Assembly (NCBI GenBank): GCA_026545765.1
Contig: CM048840.1
Location: forward strand, 24,122,765 to 24,186,764
DNA from: Plantago major
Lineage: Eukaryota; Streptophyta; Magnoliopsida; Lamiales; Plantaginaceae
DNA length: 64,000 bases
Reading direction: 5' to 3'
Of the stretch, positions 34,891 to 46,717 are shown piece after piece. Both the position numbers and the translations under genes were made by a program. Below the pieces are notes generated by a model. That model was not told the origin of the DNA. It made no database searches and was given only the letters and a program-made list of their open reading frames with translations. Position 1 is the stretch's first letter. Each line of letters starts with the position of its first letter.

Positions 34891-36300
34891 AGTTTGTTAT
34901 GATTTTAAAATTTTACTGATTGGATTATTAATGCACAATTTTAAGGAAGAAATAGATATAGTCAGTAAAAGATCTTTATGTGCTACATAGTCAATTGTGG
35001 CATCACCTTGGTTATTTCTTGATTTTGGTATCATTTTAGTTAATTTTAATGCTACAGACAAGTAGAGTCAACATAGGGGTGGTATTGGTGTTGTTGCTAG
35101 GTATCAATGGCCAAGATTATTGTTTGGTGTCAAAATTTGTGTCTTATGGTTCCTTTAAAAGGTGCGAAAAGTTTGACTGACAAATTAGCAACTGGAGTGG
35201 TTCGAAATTTTGAGTGGCAACATGTAGTAATTAATTAAAACGGATTTCTCTTTGGTGATTAAACCTCCTAAGTCTGCAGATTATAGATTTGCATCTTTTT
35301 CTTTACATTATAGAAGAAATCGAGGCATTTAATGTAGAATTTTGTCCACTAATAGTCGCTATGCTCTAATTTTATTTTTTTGATCTTTTCATGATCATTG
35401 TTTTGAACTATACTAATTTGTAAATATGTTCTACAAGTATTAGTTGTTTATCCAGTAGGTACTCAGTTTATATAATTGTTCTATTATTAGTGCATATAAC
35501 AACATCTTCGCATTTACTTCAATGGGTTGAAAATAGTTAAGGAAATCAATAAATGAAAATGTACTTATTGCTTTAAGATAGGTGGCTAAAATGATCACAA
35601 AATTGGAACATTGTTGCCCAACAAAGTACAAACTCCAAAATTTTGCCAACGGTACATATATGACGTTGAACACATAATTGACAACATGATCATTGCTCTT
35701 GAGTGCATTTTTTTAAACCTCTACACTTAATTTTATGTATCTTTCACATATTTCGTTTAAAAAAATATTCGGCATACATCATTTAGTATCCATTAGAATT
35801 ATAGATACTCGATGGTAAATAATTTATTTTATTATTATGGTAAATCCAAACCAATGGAGCTGGTGCGAAAACGGTTTATGTGACATTGATCAAAATCATT
35901 ATTAATTATGCAAAGATATACAAATTAATTGTTAAAATTTCATTCCTGCACCATGTTAGATTTTGTAATTACACATTAGTAAAAAATAGATGACAATTAA
36001 CGAGAAAAACAAAATTACATTTTAGTCCACACAAACTCGACCACAACTCGAATTAATACTTGAAAAGACATTTCTGCCCATATTATTAAGAAAAATTACA
36101 AATAATATCCATTGACATTCTTTCAATTGCAAAAGTGTCTCAATTTCTAACTGAGGTCAACTCCAACATTTGAACGTTAAAATACAATCCATTTCACATG
36201 TTCAATTCTTAGATTTTCAGCTCCGATGGGGCTCAATGTAATAACCCTTATTATTTCTGCAAACATAAGATAATGGATGACAATTACATATTTTGTAGTC
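33794..36300. other. AT-rich intergenic DNA without recognisable gene
   Basis: More than 70% A+T by eye, with a pure AT microsatellite at 34834-34888. Short open frames are few and show no family resemblance. The 5' end of the Helitron must lie near the right end of this stretch, but I could not identify its TC start. Confidence 0.6.
34834..34888. repeat. (AT)n microsatellite
   Basis: About 27 uninterrupted AT units in AT-rich intergenic DNA. Confidence 0.95.
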
Positions 36301-36757
36301 TCTCCTATAAAATTATTGCTCCAAATGCATGTGCAACGTATTTGGACATGGGTGATCCAGACTATAAATGTGAACATTGTGGTGCTTTATTCTGGTTTGA
36401 AGAAAGGAGACCACCTAATTAAAAAAAAAAAAAAAAAAAAAGAATCCTAAGTTCACCCTATGTTGCATGAGAGGTCTGGTCAAGCTTCCAATTCTTCAAC
36501 AACCACCTCAGTTGTTAAGTGATCTCCTAGAGGATAGACACAAGAATAGTCGGAGTATCATTGAGAACTTATGTACATATAAGATGATGTTCACTTTTAC
36601 TTCTATAGGTGGAAAAATAGACAAAGAGGTTAACAAAGGTCGGGGTCCTTATTGTTTCAAGATGGGTGGTCAGAATTTCCACAAAATTGGCTCTTTGTTG
36701 CCAGACGAAGGAAAAGAACCAAAGTTTTCTCAACTATACATCTATTACACTGAGTAG

Positions 36758-37600
36758 GGGGTGAGCGCCGGTGTGGCGGTTTTACGAAATCAAATCAAAT
36801 CCACCTATGACGAGTGATTATAATTATAAACCGAGGGTGGAATATTTTTCAACCCGCAGTTGTTCGGGTGATAAAATGGTGGGTGGGTGGCGGATTTAGG
36901 GTGAATGTAGATAAAAATGGATGTAGTAAAACTTGCAACTTTGCGAAGTAGATGTCTGATTAAAAAATCAGCAACAAAGAGTATGTTCTGAACAAAGAGG
37001 GTAGTGATTCTTTTGAAGTAGTTATCATTCTTTACTTAATTTTAAAGATTTTCATGTAGTAATGGATGAAATGTTGACCCGAGAAGTTGCCAACTTGTGT
37101 TATTTTGCTTGAATACATGACATAAGCTGAGAAGAACAAATGTTGGGTGCAAAAATGATGAAGATGAAATAGTGCTTAAAGAGAAGAGTTGTAGGCTCAC
37201 TTAAACTATATCTATACTCAACGACATAAGCGAAGATGCAACTTCTCTAGCCGATTAGTCTCCTTATACTTAAATTCACAAACATATACCTACCTACATA
37301 CATACATACATACATACATACATAAAAATGGCCGGTGGGTCTCGGGTTGCACCCATCCAACCCACCACCCACCCATTAATGGCGGGTGAAAAAAAAATTA
37401 ACGCACCACACATTTTATAAAAAAAATTAGTTGGCGGTTTGTGCGGGTGGGTCGGGCAGGTGGGTTTTGCATACAACTAACATCGAAACCTGTACGTAAC
37501 ATAATCAATGCTCTTGGGTTAGTGCCAGTAATATCTATATATTGTTTAATAAAATTCCTTATAATAATAATGTTACACGATAATTAGTTCATTTAAGTAA
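36758..37600. mobile_element. hAT-like non-autonomous insertion in the Helitron
   Basis: Rep text stops after YIYYTE at 36757 and resumes at about 37615. The gap opens TAGGGGGTGAGCGCCGGTG, a hAT-type end, and carries GGGTGGGTGG and GGTGGGTCGGGCAGGTGGG runs typical of hAT subterminal DNA. The matching right end and an 8-bp duplication were not found, so the right border is approximate. A CATA microsatellite lies at 37288-37326. Confidence 0.5.
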
Positions 37601-37912
37601 ATTTGTATACATGCATGTATGCCAGTGGTGATGGGAAGGGTTTGGACACTTCTGTAATGGCCAGCATCAAAGATATGGTCGACCAATATAATCCTTATGC
37701 CAAAACATATAGGATGGTCAGGGATCGTATATCTCTTAATAACTCAGCATCTATTAGTCTGCAGCTTATAACAAAACGTGCCAAGGATGGGCGGACCTGA
37801 AGAATACAAGCCTAATATCATATGTCGATCCTTCAAGATGAAACTCGATGAGTTGATCAGTGATATAAAGGATGGACATATGTTTGGAAAATCAAAAGCA
37901 CGTAAGTTGGGT

Positions 37913-37913
37913 T

Positions 37914-37948
<35 letters not shown>

Positions 37949-37952
37949 TTTT
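37913..37952. repeat. (TTTA)n microsatellite in a Helitron intron
   Basis: About ten TTTA units directly after a GTAAGT splice donor. Confidence 0.9.
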
Positions 37953-38844
37953 GTCTAAACATGTTTATATTCTATGAAATCAAAAAATGCTTTATAATAT
38001 CTATTACTATGAATTTTTTTAGTCATATACACCGTTGAGTTCCAAAAGCGAGGACTTCTGCATGTTCATATTTTGGTAATCCTGAATAAGGCGGGTGAGG
38101 AGAAGATTAAAAATAACATTGATGACTACATATGTGCAGAGTTACCCGACAAGGATACTAATCGAGAATTGTACGACGTAGTGTCAACCCATATGATTCA
38201 CCGACCATGTGGTCCGGCTAGACCTACTTCTCCATGCATGGAGGACAACAGATGCTCCAAACATTTTCCAAATAGCTACAACGAAAATACCTATGTTGTT
38301 GATGCTGGATATCACATATATCGAAAAAGGAACACAGGTGTCACCGTCGATAAAAATGGAGTTCAGCTTGACAACATGTAGATTTATATTAATTAAATAT
38401 TATACTTAGTTTATTGTCGTAAACCTAGATTTATTTGTTGCGGAACTTAGTATATGAGTCGACGTTTTTAAACAGTTTTGTTGTCCCCTACAATGCTCAG
38501 TTGCTCCTAAAGTACCAATCTCACATTAACATAGAATACTATAAAGGTGGGGCTTCAATGAATTATTTGTTCAAGTACATGTTGAAAGGTGTTACATTCA
38601 TAGACATAAATAATAATGATGAAATTAAGAGGCATACTGATTGCCGATATGTTTCAGCATGTGAGGTAATATGGAGAATTTTTGAATTCTAGATACATTA
38701 TAGGATGCATGCGGTTGAGAGTTTGGCATTTCATCTAGAGGATGAGCAGGGGGTACCTTTCAGAGATGGAGATTTCATCGGATCGCTTGATAAGCCTTGA
38801 TTAAGCGATAAGTTTCTTGAATGGTTTGAGTGAACAAGGTTGAC

Positions 38845-40039
38845 CACTACAAAAAAGCGGTTCATGGCGACGGATAGATCCGTCGCTTCTGAGACCCGAT
38901 CCGATACTTGACTACCGCAACGGACGAATAGAAATTTCGTCACCTAATGGCGACGGATAAATAATCCGTCGTCCAATTCGCGACGGATTGGACGACGGAT
39001 TATCATTTTTACTTTTATTTTTATTTTTTGTAAAATCGATTATTGGCGACGGATAGATTCTATCCGTCGCTATCAATAACGGATAGATTCTATCCGTCGC
39101 CCCGTGACGGATAGATCTATCCGTCATTTATTTTTTTTTAAAAAAAATAAAATCCGTATTCGAATTTTTATATTCGTATACGGATTAATTCTTATCCAAT
39201 TTGTATTCGTATACGAGATATTGATTTATCGAAACTACAATATTCAAATCGGACAATGATTCGGTTGATATTCAAATCGAAACTACAATATTCAATACGA
39301 TTATGGAATAAATCGAAAATTTTATACAATGACAATAATACAAATTCATTATACAATAATACAATACAAACTAAAATACCGAAAATGTACAAAAAGATAA
39401 AAGATAAATACCTAAAATACCGAAAATGTACAAAAAGATAAATGGAAGATCCGGAGGTGGACGGTGGAGATCCGATGGCGGTGGTGGCGATGAGATCCGG
39501 AGGCAGTGGTGGCGTGGAGAGACGGGTGGTGGTGGTGAGAGGCGGATGGTGGTGGTGAGAGGCGGGAGGTGGTGGCAGTGTGGTGGAAGGAGAAAGGTGG
39601 TGGTGGCAGTGGTGATGGGTGTGGTGCGGTGGTGGTGGGAGGAAGAGGAGGTGGTGGAGGAGGAAAGGAGGTGGTGGTGGTGGAGGAAGAGAGGTGGTGG
39701 TGGTGGAGGTGGTGGTGGAGGAAGGGAGGTGGTGGTGGAGATATATTAATGTTTTTTAGGCTTTTAGCGACGGATAGATCATCTATCCGTCGCTAACTTT
39801 TCTATTTTTTTTTAATTTTTCGGTCATTTGGCGACGGATAGATCTATCCGTTGCTAAAAAAAATTTATTTTTTTTTCCTTTTATTATGGTCAACAAAATT
39901 AGCGACGGATAATTTTTATCCGTCGCTATGTGTAGCAACGGATTAAATCCGTCGCTACCCTTAGCGATTCGTCGCTACTGGGGCGACGGATTTTATCCGT
40001 CGTCCCTTTCCGTCGGATTTTTCCTGTTTTTTTGTAGTG
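38845..40039. mobile_element. small non-autonomous CACTA element inside the Helitron
   Basis: Ends CACTACAAAAAAGCGG and, in reverse complement, CACTACAAAAAAACAGG. Subterminal zones (38866-39125, 39765-40015) are full of GCGACGGATAGAT and its complement. The middle has a 39-bp direct repeat (near 39372 and 39411, AAAATACCGAAAATGTAC) and a GGT/GGA tract (39450-39740). Length 1195 bp, the same as its sister at 24516-25710. The flanks are GAC and CTG, with no 3-bp duplication, yet the Helitron reading (NKVD then LEARKLTY) continues with no missing or added residue. Confidence 0.9.
39450..39740 (+). repeat. GGTGGTGGA low-complexity tract
   Basis: Counterpart of 25093-25375 in the sister CACTA element, again plus-strand G-rich. 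Overlapping glycine-rich frames are artefacts. Confidence 0.9.
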
Positions 40040-40443
40040 CTGGAAGCTAGGAAATTGACGTATCCTAAGTTGCCCCGTGAGTATTGTTGGAAGGATGGCC
40101 CGAAGAAGTGGTCCCGTAGGAAAACCAAGGCACAAGATGTTGGAAGGATGTATAATGTGCCGATGGCATTTGAAAACATGTACTATATGCGACTTATGTT
40201 GAATCATGTTAGAGGTGCAACATGTTTCCAGGATATTAGAACAGTGAACGGTGTTGTTTACGAGACCTGCAAGGACTCATGTGTGGCTTTAGGCCTACTA
40301 GCAGATGACGGGGAGTATGTCAGTGGAATTACTGAGGCAGGTCATTGGGGATTAGCACGTTTCCTTCATCATCTTTTTACGATTGATGCTTCTTCTTTCT
40401 CGAAGCATGGCGAGACCAGGGGAGGTATAGAGGAAGACATGTA
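40040..40443 (+). pseudogene. Helitron linker between Rep and helicase
   Basis: The frame reads LEARKLTYPKLPREYCWKDG, KWSRRKTKAQDVGRMYNVPM, ENMYYMRLMLNHVRGATCFQ and ALGLLADDGEYVSGITEAGH, the standard stretch between Rep and the Pif1-like helicase in plant Helitrons. It ends at a stop (40441-40443), and about 140 bp of AT-rich DNA, possibly an intron or worn sequence, follow before the helicase. Confidence 0.85.
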
Positions 40444-40588
40444 ACTTCTTATCTGACAACATTCTATACATCAAGCAAAAAACTTCTCATAATCCTGGTA
40501 ATTTGTTAGTAAATTTTATATTTTACCGAAATACGAAAATGCTATACATTTACTTACTACTTATTTCGATTCATTTCGCAATTCAGGT

Positions 40589-42440
40589 TTGAGGCTTACA
40601 GATGAACAAATCCATAACCTAGCGTTGCTTGAAATTGAGAAGCTATTGAAAGCAAACTGCAGCAGTCTTGCTTTTTTTGAGTCTATGCCCATCCCAGATG
40701 AGTCTATAACTGACAATGCCACAAATCAGTTTATAGTTGATGAGATGTCATACGACAGAGATGCCATGAGATCAGGATTCGATGGACTGTACCCACGTTT
40801 GAGATAACAATTTACGATAAGATTATGGATGCAGTTGACGGGGGCAGAGGTGGTGTGTTCTTTTTATACGGCTATGGTGGTACATACAAGACTTTTATTT
40901 AGAGGACGTTGTGTTCCGGCTTGCATGCTAGAGGAGATATAGTGCTTCCAGTAGCATTAAGTGGTATTGCATCACTCTTGCTACCTAGAGGTAGGACTGC
41001 TCATTCTAGGTTTGGTATTCCTATTAAGTGTCATGAAGAATCAACATGTAGCAAGTTGAAGCCGGATTCTGATGTCACCGGCTTACTCAAGCAAACCAAA
41101 CTTATAATTTGGGATGAGGCACCGATGACCAACAAATATTGCTTTGAGGCACTCGATAGGAGTCTAAGAGATATGTTATGAAATGTCCAGATGATCCTTT
41201 CGGTGGCTTAGTAGTGGTATTCAGTGGAGATTTCAGGCAAATTTTGCCAGTTGTTCCTAGTGGTAGCATATTTGATATTGTAAATGCCTCTCTATGCTCT
41301 TCGATACTATGGGATTCATGTGAGGTTTTAAAACTCACAAAAAACATGCGATTGCAGGTAAACTGTAAAAATTTCCGGCTACTATCATATGAATTGCTCT
41401 GTTATGTTGTTCTTTTTAATTAACACCTTTTTTTCTATTTAGACTGGATCATCAGCTGTTGAGGTTAGTGAAACTAAAGATTTTGCCGAGTGGATACTAC
41501 AAGTCGGTGATGGGGTCCCTGGCGAACCCAATGATGGCGAGGTAGACATCAAGTTACCTGATGACATACGTATTCGTGAAGTAAATAATCATATTTCCGC
41601 CATTGTAGACTGCACATATCCTTCCCTTTTGGATCACTTAGCCTATCTAACTATAGATCCGGAATACTTCCATCACCGTGTTGTTCTTGCACCGACTAAT
41701 GAAATGATCAATGAGATTAATGACTATCATGTCATGTATAAAATGCATGGTGATTCTGTGGAGTACTTGAGTGCTGATAGCATAAGCAAGACCGAGTCAG
41801 TAGATAGTGAAATGACAGAATTATTCTCAATAGAATTCTTGAACACTTTTAATTGCTCAGGACTACCTAATTAATCATAGAATAGTGCTTAAGGTTGGAT
41901 GCATAATCATTCTTTTGAGAAATATTGACTAGGCTTCTGAGTTGTGCAATGGAACAAGAATTTGTTATTCTTACAAACTATAATCCTCATATTATACATT
42001 GTTTTTTGAACCACCTTAAATATACCAATTTTCACTATAGCATTCTTAAGCGTATGCATGATAATGCTTATCAGATATATAGATCAAACTACCGAATTGT
42101 AAAATGGAACAAGTCTAGCTCATAGTTACTAATGTTAGAAAGCATATCATTGAGGCAAATATAATATCGGTAGTCTACCCAGCCCAAAAGGTTTATCATT
42201 CAAATTGTGATGGTTAGTTCATTCTACAAGACGAAGTTCCCTCTCAATTTTGATAGAATATAGTTCCCCATATCGTCTATTTTGCAATGACCATAAACAA
42301 AAGTCCTTGACAATTTTTCTCACACGTCGGACTCTACCACCTCACCCGTATTTAAACGTGAACAATTGCATGTTCTCTCTCTATGGTTACCAGTAAGAAG
42401 AGATTCAATGTATTCATATAAGGCAAACATGGTAAAACAT
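40589..42440 (+). pseudogene. Helitron Pif1-type helicase part
   Basis: The helicase unwinds donor DNA in rolling-circle transposition. Text starts LTDEQIHNLALLEIEKLLKA, then the Walker A region FFLYGYGGTYKTF near 40857, where the usual G before K is Y; Walker B is LIIWDEAPM at about 41103; FSGDFRQILPVVPSG follows near 41221; later LDHLAYLTIDPEYFHHRVVL, CNGTR near 41946, AMTINKS near 42283 and a worn HGQLYVALSRV-like end near 42360. An intron may lie at 41358-41443. Frame changes and stops are frequent (for instance after 40806 and 41181). Coverage reaches the usual C-terminus. Confidence 0.85.
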
Positions 42441-42518
42441 ATGATACACTATATTCATTAACTTTAACATTTTATTATACGATATATTCATTTCTTATTT
42501 TGAATTTGGCCTCCATGC

Positions 42519-42548
42519 CCCGTCGAGTATCGACGGGCCATTAACTAG
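42519..42548 (+). terminator. Helitron 3' terminal hairpin and CTAG end
   Basis: An 8-bp perfect stem with a 3-base loop lies 7 to 11 bases before CTAG, and the next base is T, as expected for a Helitron inserted between A and T. In this family the hairpin acts as the stop signal for strand transfer. Confidence 0.9.
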
Positions 42549-42614
42549 TTAATTCAATGCTTGGCAATGCATATTGATTCTTTGGATATATCTTACAATA
42601 CCTATATATTTTAA

Positions 42615-43341
42615 GGGTAAATTACATTTTGACCCCCTGAACTTTACCCCTCTTACATTTTCACCCTCAAAGTTTCCAAAATTACTTTCCAGTCCCTCAC
42701 CCCTCGGATTTGGTCCCTGTTGATAACGTTGACCACTGAATATTTATAGGTCCTGAATAGTGAGTTTAAAGCTGAAAGAGTTATAGCAGAACAAAGACAA
42801 ATTTCATTAGAATCTCACCACTAACAATTTAAATACTAGGTATTGATATCAACAAGCAACTACCCTTGCGAGTAATTTTTTTAAAACAAAGACGATGTCT
42901 TGCCTGCTACTTCTTCCTTAACTAACAGTTCTCTTTTTAGACACTCAAAGGATAAAGTAAAGTAAGTATTATACTAGATTATTATACCCAATATTCATTG
43001 AAAAGTAAGACACACCCTAAGTTCTTACTTTAATATTTATTTAGAATTTAGAACTTGTTTATACGTAATTTTGGAGAGACGATGGCTATTCATTCCAATC
43101 TTCGGGGTGCACCAATAGATCTTCAACAAGGAGAGAATTCAGTCCCTCACCCCCCGGATTTGGTCCCTGTTGATAACGTTGACTAACAGTGGTCAATGTT
43201 TGATGATGTCATTATTTAAATAATGACGTCATATATTTAATTAATAAATTTTTTTTTTGAAAAAAGATATTTATAAAAAGGGGGCATAAATATGGAATTA
43301 CTGAAATGCCCTCAGGGGTCAAAATGTAATGTTGTGTTAAA
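42615..43341 (+). mobile_element. MITE (GGGTAAATTACATTTTGACCCC type), enlarged by an inner segment
   Basis: The left end GGGTAAATTACATTTTGACC and the right end (reverse complement CAACATTACATTTTGACCCC) match the 285-bp copy at 55019-55303. Here a 44-bp segment occurs twice (42690-42733, 43140-43183, one difference), with about 406 bp of unrelated DNA between the copies. Outer borders are approximate. Confidence 0.75.
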
Positions 43342-45417
43342 TAACCATTTTTTCCCCTGCGTTTTTGTTGGATTAGGATTTGTTGTAAAACCTAAGTTAA
43401 AATGTAAAAAAAGGGGTCTTAAATGTAACAAAAAGGGGTCAAATATGTAACCGATTCAATTTCAAATAATTTAGTGGTTGCTTTCTTTCGTTGACTTTTG
43501 CCAAGTCTTGCATCTAGCATTTCATATCCAACTTTCTTCATCATTTCTACCAAACTCTGTTAGCTTTATCTTCTCTGATTCATCAAAAACAGATCACACA
43601 TTCACACTGCAATCTAAAAAAAAAATCTTCCTTTTCTTAGATATGGCGGCTTATGGAGCTCTAGTTTCTCTCAATTTTACCATTGAACAGATGCCGAGTT
43701 CAATTCTTTGTAACAAGCCCCATATTGAATGGCTCAAACAGGGGCGAATGCAGAAAATTAGTTGAGGGGTAGCGAAAAAATATTTGTAATGTAATTAAAA
43801 TTTATTAGTATATTAATTTAATTTAATTTTAAATTACAATAAAAAAAAATCTTGATTAGAAATTACATTAAAAAGACGAGTATAAAGAGATACAATACAC
43901 GAGTACATTTTTATGCAAAATTTAAAGCTAATGTTATAATTTAACTAAATGAGCATACCATGTACTTTATTATTATTATTTTTTTTTTCTGTTACACTTC
44001 CTTGGAGCTTAATAAGTTTCTCACTTTGTAATGTTGATTTTTTAATAGTTATTAACCAAAAATTCGACTTAATATATAATAACATAAATGATAAATAAAT
44101 TAGTATATTACGAAAAATCTAATTAGAATAAATTTAGAATCACTACTAAAAAGCAATGGAATAGTTTACAGACAATTCCCGTTGATTATATTCATTTAAT
44201 GTTGGTTATATGCCATATCTAACATCATATTGTCGAATATCCCTGTTAGCTTTGTGGGTGTAACCTATTGTAAATAGCCAACAGGTATGTTGGTTATCTT
44301 TTAATAACTAACAGCTGAAATTGACAATTGTTTGTTAAATAAAACGTGACTCACGTGCCATACTCCATAACCAACCGAAAAAGGTTGTTGGTTATTATCC
44401 CGTACAAGTATTCGTATTCAACAAATAATCAACAGTCTTGTGTCAGTCAGTATACATGTACAAATACATATTCTCACTTACAACTACTCGTTGGTTATAA
44501 TTGACATACGATTTTAAAATTAAATACAATATTTGTTATTAGGATCAAAATGCGATATGATAATAAAATGTATAGTTGTTTATAACATGAAGTTAATAAA
44601 TACATATTTCAGCAAAAACACAATTATAAATTCCTTTTGTCTTGAATAATTGTTTTTCATTCATGATCCAAAGATACACAAGATTTCCCTCATTCTTCAA
44701 ATACAAAAGGGAGCTAATCACTATCACTGCTCACACAATCAAATGTTCATCTACAAGCTAATCAATTTCCTATACTTCTAAACTAATGAAAGCCCAGGTG
44801 CAAGAAGTCCAAGTAGCTTCAATCGCCATTTCTACCGCAGATTTAGCATCAATTTATCGAGAATCTTCCCGGCCAAGAACCCAATCAACCAGAATCTGGA
44901 AATCAGGAAAGTAGAGAAAAGATTAGACCGACTTGTGCATATTTGAGACTGGTATGTCAAAATTGTAGTAAACATTACCTGAATTGATGGAGTAGAATCT
45001 GAGTTCGGTTGTAGTGAAAAGCCTCAACAAAGACACAAACCAAGGGGGTCAGTTGGAGGGGGAATTCAGATTTGCAGTCCCAATCCAAAGATGGGCTTCC
45101 ATTTCTGCAATTTTTCGCTACATAAACAACCTAATAAGAGAGCCAGAGAGTTAAGAATAAGTAATGAATAACATAGATGAGAAGAAGCAATGAAGAACAG
45201 AGGGTAATCATATAAAATCTGAACTTCACTATAATCTACATTATTGAAATATAAGCGGCAAATGAAAATTTGGGAAAGTTTAAATAAAGAAATCTGTGGG
45301 AAATCAAATTTTGAAAATTTTCAATCATATAACTAACATATAGTTGTAGAATAAACGAAATTTTCAACATATGGCTATTGGTTACTCCAAGACCGTATTC
45401 TCAATGCTTTGTTTCTT

Positions 45418-46042
45418 CGGGTTTTCTACCGTCAGTCAAGGTGTCGCCCTGACTATTGTCAGTCAATGCATCGATATCTGACACGTGTCCGTTGCTCGTT
45501 ATCGCCCTAAACTGTTGCTATGTGTTGTCCTCAACCATTGCTCTGTATCGCCTTCAACCGCTTTTTTTTCTTTAAACTATTAACTTCTTCAAATAATTTT
45601 AATTATTAAAATTTTAACTCTCCTTCCCCAATCCCCACCACCACCGCACCAACACCGCACACCACCACCAAAATCACTGCCGGAGCTTCCATGACGGAAA
45701 GCTGGTCAGATTTTTTTTTTTTTTTTTTTTGGAGCTCCGGCAGTGGCGCGGCCGGAGCTCCGGCAGTCCATGGCGGAAGCTCCCGATCGGAGCTTCCATG
45801 GCGGCTTCCGGTTAGAGTAAAAATATTTTTTTTAAATATATTTAAATAATTTAAAGCGACGTAGACGGTTGGAGCAACACGTAGCACAACACCTTGTGCG
45901 ACACAAGCGACACCTCATGGCAACACTTAGTTCGAAAGGTAATAGATTATTCGATCTCCACCATTAAAATTTTAATCTAATGGATCAAAATAGGTGACTG
46001 ATGTTAGTCAGGGTAACACCTTGACTGACGGTAGAAAGCCCC
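45418..46042. mobile_element. MULE-type miniature with 9-bp target duplication
   Basis: Arms of about 50 bp share TCTACCGTCAGTCAAGGTGT and end in CCCTGACTA...TCAGTCA. The flanks TTGTTTCTT (45409-45417) and TTGCTTCTT (46043-46051) match at 8 of 9 bases, the size Mutator-like elements make. The centre has GGAGCTCCGGCAG and CATGGCGGAAGCT-like inverted words and no gene. Confidence 0.85.
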
Positions 46043-46129
46043 TTGCTTCTTTCTACTACTTTTTTTATTATTTCAAGTAAATACAATTGTTTCATAGAGT
46101 TAAATTATTAGGTGTATATTAACTATATA

Positions 46130-46342
46130 TTCCCTCCGTCTCGTACTCAACTTCTACTTGATCCGGGCACAAGTTTTTAAATAAAATAGGAGATATTGAA
46201 AATAAAGTAGAAAGGATGCTGAATAAAGCATGGAAGATAGTGAATAATATATGAGGAATAACGAATAATGTATGAGAAAGATTTTCCATTTAAGTGGGAG
46301 ACCAAAATGAAAAGTGGAAAGTTGAGTTCGGGACGGGTGGAG
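46130..46342. mobile_element. Stowaway MITE
   Basis: Ends TTCCCTCCGTCTCGTACTCAAC and the complement of GTTGAGTTCGGGACGGGTGGAG, flanked by TA on both sides. 213 bp. These are the CTCCCTCCGTC-type ends of Tc1/mariner-derived Stowaway elements. Confidence 0.88.
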
Positions 46343-46346
46343 TATT

Positions 46347-46717
46347 TGTTGAATTGATATAATATTGATGTGGTATAAAAACGGTTAATTCCGTTAGCCT
46401 ATGAATGAATACTCCCGAGCTTAGGTAAAGTCAATAATTACATTTAAATTATGAGCGAGATCAATATGCAAAGACGAGGTAACGGGTAAGATCCTTTTTG
46501 GGCCGATTTGTCTTGGACAAACAATACTTAGATTCAACTGTCAAGTAGGGATGTCGAGTGGGAGCTCATTCCCTGTTCACTTAGATAGAGATATATTGTA
46601 GGTTGATGAATTACCTTGATGAGCAGTAAATGCTCTCCTATAGAGGCCCAGGGGATAAGGCTCCATGACACCGGAGGTATGTCGGCATAACAAAATAATG
46701 ACACATGGTATCAGAGT
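46347..46717 (+). mobile_element. LTR-type fossil with methionine primer site
   Basis: A TG-starting stretch ends ...AATGACA near 46703 and is followed by TGGTATCAGAGT at 46706-46717, the initiator methionine primer site. This marks a 5' LTR of about 357 bp. No second LTR or coding text is recognised to the right, so it is a remnant or part of a small TRIM-like element. Confidence 0.6.

Larger units (their letters stand above)
36333..38822 (+). pseudogene. Helitron Rep (HUH nickase) part
   Basis: Rep nicks and joins single DNA strands in rolling-circle transposition. Visible in order: LDMGDPDYKCEHCGALFWFE at 36345 (zinc-finger-like, CxxC), SIGGKIDKEVNKGRGPYCFK and HKIGSLLPDEGKEPKFSQLY (Helitron N-terminal domain), LDTSVMASIKDMVDQYNPYA, then EYKPNIICRSFKMKLDELIS, EFQKRGLLHVHILVIL with the HVH form of the HUH motif at about 38040-38080, HRPCGPARPTSPCMEDNRCS and FVVPYNAQLLLKYQSHINIE. 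An intron fits at 37902-38021 (GTAAGT to TTTTTTTAG, containing a TTTA microsatellite). Stops occur after 36417 and 38692, and frame changes near 37790. Confidence 0.85.
36300..42548 (+). mobile_element. Helitron rolling-circle transposon, decayed, with 3' hairpin and CTAG end
   Basis: Coding text in order: N-terminal zinc-finger-like phrase (36333-36421), Helitron N-terminal domain (36455-36757), Rep with HUH motif (37603-38822), middle region (40040-40443), Pif1-type helicase (40589-42440). The 3' end is canonical: stem CCCGTCGA / TCGACGGG (42519-42526, 42530-42537, loop GTA), then CTAG at 42545-42548 followed by T. The 5' TC end is not located. It is interrupted by a hAT-like stretch (36758 to about 37600) and a CACTA (38845-40039). 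Several frameshifts and stops make it non-functional, but gene order is complete. Confidence 0.88.

Noticed and set aside
35090-35280. Possible LINE RNase H fragment
   Set aside because: A few suggestive residues (KLATGVVRNFEWQHV) but no firm motif; too short and worn to claim.
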